34,151 nt of DNA from Streptomyces cinnamoneus (GTDB taxonomy: Bacteria > Actinomycetota > Actinomycetes > Streptomycetales > Streptomycetaceae), in assembly GCF_014650495.1 (NCBI RefSeq), contig NZ_BMVB01000038.1:1-34151 (forward strand). The letters run 5' to 3'. Below are positions 8,271 to 15,450 of this stretch, one piece after another. The translations under genes and the position numbers were made by a program. The notes beneath the pieces were generated by a model. The model did not search any database. It was given only the letters and a program-made list of their open reading frames with translations, and was not told the origin of the DNA. Position 1 is the stretch's first letter, and every line of letters begins with the position of its first letter.

Positions 8271-8657
8271 TCAGGTATTCCGAGACCAGAAGGCGACGAA
8301 CGCGATGTAGGCGATGGCGGCGGTGGCCACGAACCAGAAGTAAGGATCGCCGCTTCGTCCGGATGCCAGTTCACCGATGAAGGCGCAGAGATTCCCTACG
8401 GTAAGCACAACGCCCGTGCCGGCCCAGGCTCGCCCTCCGATCCGGGCGAAGCGCTCGTCGGGAACCTTCTCGGTGAGGCCCTGATAGGTCTCGCTCCGGC
8501 GTCCCAGCAGCACCAAGGTAAGGCTGCAGGCCGCCAGGATCCCGAACGTCACCAGGCCGATAGCGAGGCGGCCGCCGAAAGTCGCGGCTACGAGGCAGCC
8601 TAATCCGACGGCGAGGAAGAAGCCGGGGACGGACCACCTGGCTGTGTTACTGGTCAT
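8271..8657 (-). CDS. Four-helix membrane protein paired with Xre regulator
   Basis: 128 residues from the ATG at 8655-8657, which overlaps the last codons of the Xre gene by 11 bases, so the two are co-translated. Four hydrophobic segments are visible (about residues 8-24, 29-49, 75-95 and 104-124), with a short basic loop GRRSETYQG between helices 2 and 3. Small four-helix proteins of this shape (DUF2178-like) are often paired with a short Xre repressor in bacteria; a role in membrane stress or competition is sometimes proposed but not shown. A longer upstream start is possible but lacks the coupling. Confidence 0.7.
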   Translation of the reverse strand: MTSNTARWSVPGFFLAVGLGCLVAATFGGRLAIGLVTFGILAACSLTLVLLGRRSETYQGLTEKVPDERFARIGGRAWAGTGVVLTVGNLCAFIGELASGRSGDPYFWFVATAAIAYIAFVAFWSRNT

Positions 8658-8859
8658 CTGCTGGGCTCTCATCGACATGAAACATCTCCTCAACGCTGAC
8701 CCTGAAGAACTTGGCCATAGACATGGCGAGCGGCAGGGAAGGCGTGTACCGCTCGGTTTCGATGGCGTTGATCGTTTGCCGTGAGACCCCGAGGGCCGTG
8801 CCTAGCTGACCCTGGGAGAGCCCTCGTGATGACCGCAGTTCCCTGACGCTGTTTCGCAC
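8647..8859 (-). CDS. Xre/Cro-type transcriptional regulator
   Basis: 70-residue single-domain helix-turn-helix protein of the YozG/Xre type. HTH helices span about residues 12-33 (LSQGQLGTALGVSRQTINAI), followed by the family motif ERYTPSLPLA and a helix ending FFRVSVEEMF. It probably binds as a dimer to the inverted repeat directly upstream (8861-8908) and represses itself and the membrane gene. GTG 8859 lies only about 6 bases from a TAAGCT -10-like element, which suggests a leaderless transcript. Confidence 0.85.
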   Translation of the reverse strand: MRNSVRELRSSRGLSQGQLGTALGVSRQTINAIETERYTPSLPLAMSMAKFFRVSVEEMFHVDESPADDQ

Positions 8860-8860
8860 A

Positions 8861-8908
8861 TGTAAAGCTTACTTGTCACCCCTCGGTTGGTGTCAAGCAT
8901 GCTTTACA
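8861..8908 (-). promoter_or_regulatory. Inverted-repeat operator and promoter of the Xre operon
   Basis: TGTAAAGCTTACTTGTCA (8861-8878) and TGTCAAGCATGCTTTACA (8891-8908) form an imperfect inverted repeat, 15 of 18 matching, with a 12-base centre. On the minus strand a TTGACA box (8891-8896) and TAAGCT (8866-8871) lie inside the two arms, with a long 19-base spacer. Repressor binding would cover both promoter elements. Confidence 0.7.
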
Positions 8909-8956
8909 GTGCTGGCGGGCCTGCGAGCCACGCGTCGGTGGTGAGGGGGAGGCTAA

Positions 8957-9823
8957 TCACGCGGCTTGTGGCATCACGTAGCCGTGGGCGACGTCGCGGC
9001 GTTCGGCGGGACGGGCCTTGCGGCGGGTGAGCCGCCTGGTCATCAACGTGATGGCGGCCCAGGTGATCAGTGACTCCGACATCTGCGGGAGGCGTTCGTG
9101 GTCGCGGCAGTGCCGACGGGCCCGCATGATCCATGACCACGAGCGCTCGATCACCCAGCGCCGCGGGAGAACGACGAAGCCCTTGGCGTCCGGCGGCCGC
9201 CGCACTGTCTTGATGGTGATGTCGAGGTACTTCTTCGCCCAGGGCACCAGCTGGTTCTTGGCGTAGGCGGAGTCGGCCCAGACGATCGCGATTTCCGGGT
9301 GCATGAGCGCGAGGCGGAGCAGCAGCTCCCGGGCGACCGGGGAGTCCTGGGCGTCGGCAGGGGTGACCATGACCAGCAGCACCAGGCCCCGGTGGTCGCA
9401 GATCAGGTGCCGCTTCCTGCCGTTGATCAGTTTTCCGCCGTCCCATCCCCGTGTCGCCTTGCTGACGGTCTCGGACGCCTTGACGGACTGGGAGTCCACG
9501 ACCACCGACGCGCTCTGCGGTGTCTTGCCCGCGGCGAGACGGATGCGGCGGCGGAGCTGGTCCCGGATGACGCCGATGACGCCGACCGCGGCCCACCTCC
9601 TGGCGAACCCGTAAACCGTGCGCCAGGGCGGGTAGTCGGCGGGCATAGCGCGCCATTTTATGCCGTTGTCGACCAGGTAGCGGATACCGTTCACGATGTC
9701 GCGGCGTGGCCATTTCTCCGGGTGACCGCCCCGGCTGGTGGTACTGGCCGACGGCGGAAGCAGGGGCTCGATGAGCGCCCATTCGGCGTCGGTCATGTCG
9801 GAGGGGTAGCGGCAGGTGCGCAT
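8957..9823 (-). CDS. IS5-type DDE transposase in the DUF6192-RacP operon (left cassette)
   Basis: 288-residue transposase from ATG 9823 (MRTCRYPSDMTDAEW). The DDE residues are D110 (VVDSQSVKA), D184 (VWADSAYAK) and E226 (RRWVIERSWSWIM), and the length is full, so it may be active. It starts 51 bases (27 if GTG 9847 is used) after the RacP-like stop. This leaves no room for an insertion-sequence end between them, so the gene sits in the operon rather than being inserted beside it. The same order occurs at 19325-26948. Identity with the right copy is moderate, so the cassettes are not a recent duplication. Confidence 0.9.
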   Translation of the reverse strand: MRTCRYPSDMTDAEWALIEPLLPPSASTTSRGGHPEKWPRRDIVNGIRYLVDNGIKWRAMPADYPPWRTVYGFARRWAAVGVIGVIRDQLRRRIRLAAGKTPQSASVVVDSQSVKASETVSKATRGWDGGKLINGRKRHLICDHRGLVLLVMVTPADAQDSPVARELLLRLALMHPEIAIVWADSAYAKNQLVPWAKKYLDITIKTVRRPPDAKGFVVLPRRWVIERSWSWIMRARRHCRDHERLPQMSESLITWAAITLMTRRLTRRKARPAERRDVAHGYVMPQAA

Positions 9824-9874
9824 GGCGGACCCGTTCGTCTCCTTCACCGCCGCGGCGGGTGCGCGGCCCGGCGG

Positions 9875-10315
9875 TTACATCTGCGGGTGGGCGATCATGT
9901 CCAGGGCGTGCTGGATGGCGTTGATTTGCGCGACGACGTACTGCACCCAGCGGCCTTTGGGGTAGTGGTGGGCGTGCGGGGCCATGACGCCGCAGAGCAC
10001 GCGGCGGATCTGGCGGCTCTTGATGTCCGCCCACTCCACCTCCCAGGCTTCGGGTGCCTCTTCGTCGAGGCAGAAGTGGTAGCCCTTGCCCCTGGTCCAC
10101 AGCAGCGGCGGCCAGCCGCGTTCGGCGCACAGCTCCTTCAGCGCGGCGATCCCGCGTACCAGCTGGGAGCGCGACAGCTCGGTCGCGGCCATCAGCCGCT
10201 TCGAGGTCAGCCGGGCGGGGGCGGCCTCCATCAGCGCGATCCGGATCGCATCGGCGTGGCGGTCGGCGGCGGCTGACCGCTTCTCGCGCTCCGGTCCGGC
10301 AGAGCGCGGCGGCAC
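9875..10315 (-). CDS. RacP-like winged-helix protein (left cassette)
   Basis: 146 residues from GTG 10315, two bases after the DUF6192 stop. The N-terminal half is a predicted winged helix (RHADAIRIALMEAAPARLTS, then ATELSRSQLVRGIAALKELC). It is followed by WTRGKGYHF and a helical C-terminal half (VLCGVMAPHAHHYPKGRWVQ). Streptomycete proteins of this shape are labelled RacP; their biochemical role is unknown to me, with DNA binding inferred. The tight spacing to DUF6192 and to the transposase indicates one transcript. A longer frame to 10393 exists but overlaps DUF6192 and has poor codon use. Confidence 0.75.
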   Translation of the reverse strand: MPPRSAGPEREKRSAAADRHADAIRIALMEAAPARLTSKRLMAATELSRSQLVRGIAALKELCAERGWPPLLWTRGKGYHFCLDEEAPEAWEVEWADIKSRQIRRVLCGVMAPHAHHYPKGRWVQYVVAQINAIQHALDMIAHPQM

Positions 10316-10317
10316 AG

Positions 10318-11337
10318 CTACTCGCCTCGCAGGAGCCGGGCGAGTTCTTCGTCCATGTCGACCCGGCCGGTGTCCACGGCCTGGTCGATCCATTCCAGCG
10401 TCGCCCGCACGCTGGAGACGTTCGCGTGCAGGACCGTGCGCTCGTCCTCCGCCAGGACGCGGTCGCGCAGCCCGGGAACCGTGCGCGAGGCCCTGGCCAC
10501 GAAGGCGTGGCAGGCGCCGACCAGCTCCAGGAACTCCATAGTGTGCTCGACACGCTTGACGGGCGGAGCCATGGGGCTGGTGCGCTCGAAGTGCTCGCGC
10601 GCCTGCCGGCCGTGCTCAACCTGGGCCCGGTTGACCATCTGCCTGGCCCGGTCATCGCTCATCGCTTTGAACGCGACATCCGGACGCTGCAGGAGGTCCG
10701 CCGCGGCAGACGCGGCGACGTGTTCCTCGTGGGCCAGGTCGCGGATCACCCGCGAGCGGGCCTGGGCCGGGACCTGGGCGGCGACCTCGGGACGGTGCAG
10801 CAGATCGGCCGCCACCTGGGCCGCTACGCGGTCATCAACCGCGAGGTCGTGGATCGCGCGTACCTTCTCCGTCGGCGTCTGCGGCCTGCTGGCGCGGTAG
10901 CCGACCTTCCGGCAGGCACTGTCCGGGGTCCACCGGCGCCTTCCTGTGCGCTCGTCCAGCGGCGGGCTGTCGATCGCCGCGCACCGCTCCTCCTCGTCAC
11001 GGATCGCGGCCAGTATCTGGTGGATGTAGTGCGAGACCCCCCGCCGGCGCCGGGCGGACGGCCAGCGCGAGGACGTCCAGCGCCGCTTCTTGACGGTGTT
11101 GTAGGGGACGCCGATGTCCTCGGACAGCCGGTGCAGGGACTCCTCGACGGTGACCAGGTCGTCGTCCCCGTTCGGCAGCGAACCGCCGTGCCGACGCAGG
11201 GGCTCGATCTCCAGCGCCCGGTCCCCGACCAGCCACCTGCTCACGGACTCCGCCGCGACCGCCCCGGTCAGCTCGGCGACGATCTCCTCGTAACGCTGCT
11301 GGCTGACGTTGCCGACCTTTATATCGGTCTCGGACAT
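10318..11337 (-). CDS. DUF6192-family protein (left cassette)
   Basis: 339 residues from ATG 11337 (MSETDIKVGNVSQQRYEEI). It has an N-terminal helical part, then a likely helix-turn-helix (VEESLHRLSEDIGVPYNTV) followed by WTSSRWP and GVSHYIHQILAAI. ERTGRRRWTP comes next, then two tandem helical repeats (EKVRAIHDLAVDDRVAAQVA and a second similar one). The C-terminal part ends ATLEWIDQAVDTGRVDMDEE. The family is frequent in streptomycete accessory DNA and has no assigned function. The layout (HTH plus ParB/KorB-like helical repeats) suggests a DNA-binding regulator, which is inference. Upstream in-frame codons to 11484 are poorly coding. Confidence 0.85.
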   Translation of the reverse strand: MSETDIKVGNVSQQRYEEIVAELTGAVAAESVSRWLVGDRALEIEPLRRHGGSLPNGDDDLVTVEESLHRLSEDIGVPYNTVKKRRWTSSRWPSARRRRGVSHYIHQILAAIRDEEERCAAIDSPPLDERTGRRRWTPDSACRKVGYRASRPQTPTEKVRAIHDLAVDDRVAAQVAADLLHRPEVAAQVPAQARSRVIRDLAHEEHVAASAAADLLQRPDVAFKAMSDDRARQMVNRAQVEHGRQAREHFERTSPMAPPVKRVEHTMEFLELVGACHAFVARASRTVPGLRDRVLAEDERTVLHANVSSVRATLEWIDQAVDTGRVDMDEELARLLRGE

Positions 11338-11502
11338 GACGGCCACCGCCCCCTCACAGTCGGGGGCCGGCACCTCCCAGGCCGCCGACGACAACCCCCG
11401 GCCCGAAACCGAGCGCCACCCCACCACGAGATCCCCAACAAGCGGCGACCGCAACCGACCACTCGAAACCTGTTCGGCCATCAAGACCGTTCGCTCAAGC
11501 GT

Positions 11503-11814
11503 TTATTCGGACGCTTCGGCGAACACTTCCTTCCGCCGGTCCCAGGCCCGGCGACGGCACCTCGCCAAGCAATACAAGGCGTTGCTGCGACGGTCCACCC
11601 CGCCCACCCACACCGCCCCGCACACCGGGCACAACCGCACCCCCTCACCCCGAAGCACAGCCACCGTCCGCCGCCTGATCCGCCGCGCCCGGCGCCACTG
11701 CCTGGCCCGACAAGCCGCCCAACAGTACACCGCCCCCGGCGCGACCCCCGCCTCCAGCAGCGCCCCACACGCAGGACAGAACCGCTGACGCGCTCGCCCG
11801 ACAACCCCCGACAC
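11503..11814 (-). CDS. Double zinc-ribbon basic protein
   Basis: 103 residues with two related knuckles: CPACG paired with CWAAC, and CPVCG paired with CLARC, each followed by an Arg-rich helix (RARQWRRARRIRRR and RRRAWDRRKE). This is typical of small nucleic-acid-binding zinc proteins in actinobacterial plasmids and islands. It lies 165 bases upstream of DUF6192 in the same direction and is probably the first gene of the operon, but it is absent from the second cassette. The start at GTG 11814 is the longest supported. Confidence 0.65.
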   Translation of the reverse strand: MSGVVGRARQRFCPACGALLEAGVAPGAVYCWAACRARQWRRARRIRRRTVAVLRGEGVRLCPVCGAVWVGGVDRRSNALYCLARCRRRAWDRRKEVFAEASE

Positions 11815-11880
11815 ACCCCCAGGCTAGCCACTCACACAGATCCCCGAAGAGAGATGAGAAACGGGCACTCAGTGCATTGA

Positions 11881-11989
11881 TGCCGCAGTAAATGCGTACA
11901 CCTCGCCCCGAAGGCTGGAACAGTCCGCCGTAGATCGCGACGGTCACGGCCGGGGCTCCGTCGCAGTAAATCCGGTATTCACTGCGGCA
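11881..11989. promoter_or_regulatory. Repeated GCAGTRAAT sites upstream of the cassette operon
   Basis: TGCCGCAGTAAAT (11881-11893) recurs inverted as ATTCACTGCGGCA (11977-11989), and GCAGTAAAT (11963-11971) pairs with ATTCACTGC (11977-11985) across a five-base centre with one mismatch. The group starts 67 bases upstream of the zinc-ribbon gene, a natural place for an operator. The minus strand here can also be read as a short coding-like frame with RIYCD/RIYCG repeats, so a coding remnant is the alternative. Confidence 0.45.
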
Positions 11990-12111
11990 GTTGCGAACGC
12001 GTCTCCGCGATCGAGCATCCGCCCGGATGTGGTTCTCCTGTGCTGATTTGAGGGGAGGGCACGGCCAGTGCCCGACGCGGACCATGCCTGGCACCAGGCT
12101 GTCTGCCTGGG

Positions 12112-12849
12112 TCATGCCCCCAGATCCTCCGTCATGGGCAGGCACTCGGCGAGCAGGTCGACGACATCGTGCCAGGCTCGCTGTGCGTGCTGTGGGTGGT
12201 AGCCGACGCCGGGGACCGTGGGATGGTCGACCGGCGGGTGGTGGAAGGCGTGCAAGGCGCCGCCGTAGACCGCGAGGCGCCAGTCGACGCCCGCGGCCTG
12301 CATCTCGGCGGTGAATGCGTCCCGTTGCGCGGGCGGCATGATCGGGTCTTCCGACCCGACCCCGGCCCATACCGGGCAGCGAATGCGTGCCGCCTCGCCC
12401 GGTCGGCCCGTGGTCAGTGCGTTGACTGTCGCGATCGCGCGCAGGCTGACGCCGTCGCGACCGAGTTCCAGCCCGACGGCGCCCCCGGTGCCGTAGCCGA
12501 CGGCGGCGATCCGGTCGGGGTCGGCCCGTGATTCGGCACGCAACACGTCGAGCGCCGCATGGCCGATGCCCCGCATCCGGTCGGGATCGGCGAGCAGCGG
12601 TATGCAACGGGCCAGCATCTCCTCGGGGTCGCCCAAATAGCGCCCGCCGTGAAGGTCGAAGGCCAGCGCTATATATCCCAGCTCAGCGAGAGCATCGGCC
12701 CGGCGGCGCTCGACGTCGCTGAGCCCCATGCCCTCTGGTCCGAGCAGCACCGCGGGCCGGCGGTCGGCACCGGCCGGGAGAGCGAGGTGCCCGATCATCG
12801 TCAAACCGTCCGCCGGGTACTCGACCGTGCGCGTCGTAATCGTCGTCAT
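12112..12849 (-). CDS. Dienelactone hydrolase-like alpha/beta hydrolase
   Basis: 245-residue cytosolic alpha/beta hydrolase of the dienelactone hydrolase family. Fold landmarks: VLLGPEGMGLS, FDLHGG, a nucleophile-elbow position GYGTGG (118-123), VGSEDPIMPP (D168) and YGGALHAFHHP (H200). The usual elbow residue (Cys in GYCFGG, or Ser) is Gly120, so either the enzyme is inactive or this subfamily uses another chemistry. I have a weak memory of similar streptomycete proteins. It is a single gene with its own start, ATG 12849, and no clear partner. Confidence 0.85.
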   Translation of the reverse strand: MTTITTRTVEYPADGLTMIGHLALPAGADRRPAVLLGPEGMGLSDVERRRADALAELGYIALAFDLHGGRYLGDPEEMLARCIPLLADPDRMRGIGHAALDVLRAESRADPDRIAAVGYGTGGAVGLELGRDGVSLRAIATVNALTTGRPGEAARIRCPVWAGVGSEDPIMPPAQRDAFTAEMQAAGVDWRLAVYGGALHAFHHPPVDHPTVPGVGYHPQHAQRAWHDVVDLLAECLPMTEDLGA

Positions 12850-12989
12850 GAGACTGGACTGTAGTGATCATCGAGCCCGGTCCGGCCGCTGTTCTGCCGC
12901 TGGCAGAAACAACGCGCGTGTCCGTCCGAAATACGGGGACCAAGTGCCCAGGGCTTCAAGATCATCTCGTTGCCCCCTTGGCGCGTACC

Positions 12990-13272
12990 TCGGGCAACCC
13001 CTGCTTGAGACCGGCCGGGGGGCCTGGCGTCGCCGCACCCGGGGCCGGCATTGGTTATGCCGTCGAGCAGGGCTGCGATGAACTGGGCCAAGGCGAGGGG
13101 CCCTCCGCCGCCGTACCCGTAGGTGTAACCGCCGCCTACCTGGGGGCCAGGAATGCCGTGCCGTCCCCGGTCCGTACCCAGCCCGAGTGCTTGCCGACCG
13201 TGAGGGCGGCCAGCGGCGAGACGGCCGGCAGGCGCTGCGGGACGATCGTTTCGATCTTCCCGTCACGGGCGC
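12990..13272 (-). pseudogene. Decayed gene of unknown family
   Basis: A well-biased frame reads DGKIETIVPQRLPAV, ALTVGKHSGWVRTGDGT and stops at 13136. The neighbouring frame then continues VGGGYTYGYGGGGPLALAQF, IAALLDGITNAGPG. The two parts probably belong to one Gly-rich protein broken by a frameshift. Its upstream end runs into the IS5-family debris, so the start is missing. I do not recognise the protein. Confidence 0.4.
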
Positions 13273-13905
13273 GCGGCCGGCATGTCGGTGAGCGGGTCGG
13301 GCGGCCGACAGACGCGCGGACCCGTATCCGCCCCAGCACGGGGACAAACTGCGGGCTGTCCGTGGCCTGGCCCGCTGTCAGGAGGAACGCCAGCGGCAGC
13401 ACTTCCTGTCGGCGGCCAGATGGACCTGCTGGTCAACCCACCTCTGGAGCGTCCGAGGAGGGCGGCCTTCAGCTGGAGCTTCCGCCGGCGCCGGATGCGC
13501 CGCCGCTCATCGCGCCCGGGGTCGTCTTCGGTGTCCTGCCCGGTTTGTTCGTCGCAGTCACCCCCTTTGACCTGGCCCTCTTCTCCTCGGCGGCGGCCTC
13601 TCCCGAGCGGTGACGACGCCCTGGCCCAGGTGCATCCCGGCAGCGTCGTGGTGGGTCCGGGCTGTGGTGGAATCGATACTGAACAGGGACAGGTCCACTT
13701 CACCCTGCTTCGTGGCTTCCGCAATCAGGCCCTCCAGCAGGGCCTCGAACGCGCCTGCATCACGGCACGGCCGGAAGCGGTTGTGGACGGTTGACCAGGC
13801 CCCGAACTCGGCCGGCATCTCCCGCCACTGCCCGCCCGTCCTGAACCGCCCGATCACGCCCTCGAACTGCTGCCGCAGCCGCTCGGGTACGGCCCATAGT
13901 CGGCC
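13273..13905 (-). mobile_element. Degenerate IS5-family insertion sequence
   Basis: On the minus strand the frame ending near 13660 reads GRFRTGGQWREMPAEFGAWS, a partial repeat of the family segment, SIDSTTARTHHDAAG (first catalytic Asp). After frame changes it continues RRKLQLKAALLGRSRGGLTS and TAGQATDSPQFVPVLGRIRV. These are recognisable pieces of an IS5/IS427-type transposase. At least two frameshifts and loss of the last third make it inactive. Its left part replaces the end of the alpha/beta hydrolase gene. Confidence 0.75.
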
Positions 13906-14618
13906 CCACTCAGGAGCTCCGTCTGCGCGGGCAGGCGCGCACGCAGCTCGGCAAGGCGCTCATCGAGCGGATCCGCGCGTCTTTCCTCACCAAGTTCGCC
14001 GTTCATAGACCAGTTGACCGGGCGCCGCCGCCGGGCGCCCTGGGCTGCCCAGCGCCACCCGCGTTCGGGATCGGAGTGGTCGGTGAACCAGGCCGGCGTG
14101 AGCAGCTCGACCTCCTGTTCCTGCGTGCGTTGCGGCAACTCCTCCACTGCGCGCAGCCTCTCCTGCTGCGCCGCGGACATGCGGCGGCCGCGCTCCGCTC
14201 GGTAGCGGGTGCGCCAATCCCCGACGAACGGTCCGCACATCAGCAGCATTGCGGCAACCCTGTCAGAGTGCCTCAGGCAGAACCGGCTCGCCAGATCGGT
14301 GCCGTAGGAGTGCCCGATCAGCACGGCCTTGGGCGCGTCCCATGCATCGAGCAGCTCGGCGAGATCGTCGACATGCCGAGCGAAGGAATGGGTACCCCGC
14401 CACGGGGATCGGCCCATGCCGCGTTGGTCGTACCGGTACACAGAAGCGAGGTCCGCGACCATGGGGGCGACATCGCCCAGGTAGTCCGGCAGACCCGGAC
14501 CGCCATGGAGGAGAACCACGGTCGGCTGCCGAGTCGTACCCCCCTGTGCCATCCAGCGCAACCGCGCCTCGTCGGACATCGACACGAGGCCCTGCGTCTC
14601 CACCAACGTCACCGCCAA
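13854..14618 (-). pseudogene. C-terminally truncated alpha/beta hydrolase (prolyl-aminopeptidase-like)
   Basis: 254-codon frame. Residues 1 to about 237 are a typical proline-iminopeptidase-like hydrolase: HGGPG oxyanion motif (38-42), YRYDQRGMGRS and the nucleophile elbow GHSYGT with S104. From about base 13905 the sequence becomes the IS5-family remnant and the frame stops at 13854. The last strand, catalytic Asp and His of the fold are therefore absent, so the product should be inactive. ATG 14618 is the open start; a second ATG 13 codons in is possible. Confidence 0.8.
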
Positions 14619-14664
14619 GAACCTACCGGCGTCACTGAGGCTCGAAGTCGGGTACGGACCAGGT

Positions 14665-14689
14665 CGTGATGTCGCTCGTCGGCATCACG
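14665..14689. terminator. Weak hairpin at the end of the TetR gene
   Basis: CGTGATG (14665-14671) pairs with CATCACG (14683-14689) across an 11-base loop, at the 3' end of the minus-strand TetR gene and upstream of the truncated hydrolase. There is no U-run, as is common in high-G+C actinobacteria. Confidence 0.35.
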
Positions 14690-15284
14690 ACGCCTGAGGT
14701 CGCTGGAGTCCCTGGAGGAGGAGGGCGATCAGGCGTCGGGGGTCGTAGCGGGGGTCGTTGTCGCGCCCGATGCAGAGGTTGCCGATGCCGCGCATCAGCT
14801 CGTACGGCTGCGTGCCGGGCCTGATGTCGCCAGCCTCCACCGCGGCGTCGAGCAGTTGGGCGCAGACGGGCAGCAGGCGGTCGAGGAAGTAGGCGTGGAG
14901 CGCGGCGAAGCGGTCGCTGTCGGACTGCAGGGCGTCGGCAAGTCCGTGTTTGGTGACCAGGAAGTCGACGAAGAGGTCGATCCACTGGCGCAGCGCGTCG
15001 AACGGGGAGCCGGCACTGGCCAGTAGATCCGGGCCGGCCCCAGCGCATTCCTCGATCTGGTGGCGGTAGACGGCGGTGACGAGATCCGCCCGGGTGGGGA
15101 AGTGGCGGTAGATCGTGCCCATCCCGACGCCTGCCTGGGCCGCGATCTGGCGGATCGGTGCGTCGACGCCGGAGGTGATGAAGACCTCGGCGGCGGCGGT
15201 GAGCACTGTCTGCCGGTTGCGCTGGGCGTCGGTCCGCTTGCTCCGGGACGACGACTCCCCTGCAGGGCTCTCGGTGGCCATCAC
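14685..15284 (-). CDS. TetR-family transcriptional repressor
   Basis: 199 residues. The N-terminal helix-turn-helix spans about residues 22-66 (QTVLTAAAEVFITSGVDAPI, then QIAAQAGVGMGTIYRHF with the recognition helix). The C-terminal ligand domain has the usual helical pattern (LRQWIDLFVDFLVTKHGLAD) and ends RLIALLLQGLQ. It is divergent from the hydrolase at 15451, and two matching operators lie between them, so it most likely represses itself and the hydrolase and is released by a small ligand. The start may be the first or second Met. Confidence 0.95.
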   Translation of the reverse strand: MMATESPAGESSSRSKRTDAQRNRQTVLTAAAEVFITSGVDAPIRQIAAQAGVGMGTIYRHFPTRADLVTAVYRHQIEECAGAGPDLLASAGSPFDALRQWIDLFVDFLVTKHGLADALQSDSDRFAALHAYFLDRLLPVCAQLLDAAVEAGDIRPGTQPYELMRGIGNLCIGRDNDPRYDPRRLIALLLQGLQRPQAS

Positions 15285-15302
15285 GTTCTCCTCAGGTACG
15301 AC

Positions 15303-15350
15303 TTGACAAAGCGGAGCGCTGCTCCGGATAGTAAGTGGAGCAGTGTTCCG
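15303..15350 (+). promoter_or_regulatory. Hydrolase promoter with two TetR operators
   Basis: TTGACA (15303-15308) and GATAGT (15327-15332), 18 bases apart, form a promoter toward the hydrolase. GCGGAGCGCTGCTCCG (15311-15326) fills the spacer and GTGGAGCAGTGTTCCG (15335-15350) covers the start region. Both fit the palindrome GYGGAGCNNTGYTCCG. A repressor on both sites would block the polymerase directly. Confidence 0.8.
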
Positions 15351-15450
15351 TTTCAGCTTAGTCGAAACGGGCCGCTCCTGACCGTCTCGTCCGCCCGCCG
15401 GTCGCAGGGGACCGGCGGGCCGCAGGCATCACCGAAAGGGAACCCGCATC

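Noticed and set aside
8904..10655. 583-codon open frame on the minus strand over the left transposase and RacP-like gene
   Set aside because: Arg/Pro-rich translation without any protein pattern; it is an out-of-frame shadow of two well-supported genes on the same strand.
10054..11880. 608-codon plus-strand frame opposite DUF6192
   Set aside because: Low-complexity Arg/Pro/Gly translation and no conserved segment; shadow of the minus-strand operon.
12990..13135. Plasmid transfer (Spd-like) protein fragment
   Set aside because: Gly-rich and hydrophobic, but nothing specific to Spd proteins; left as an unidentified remnant.
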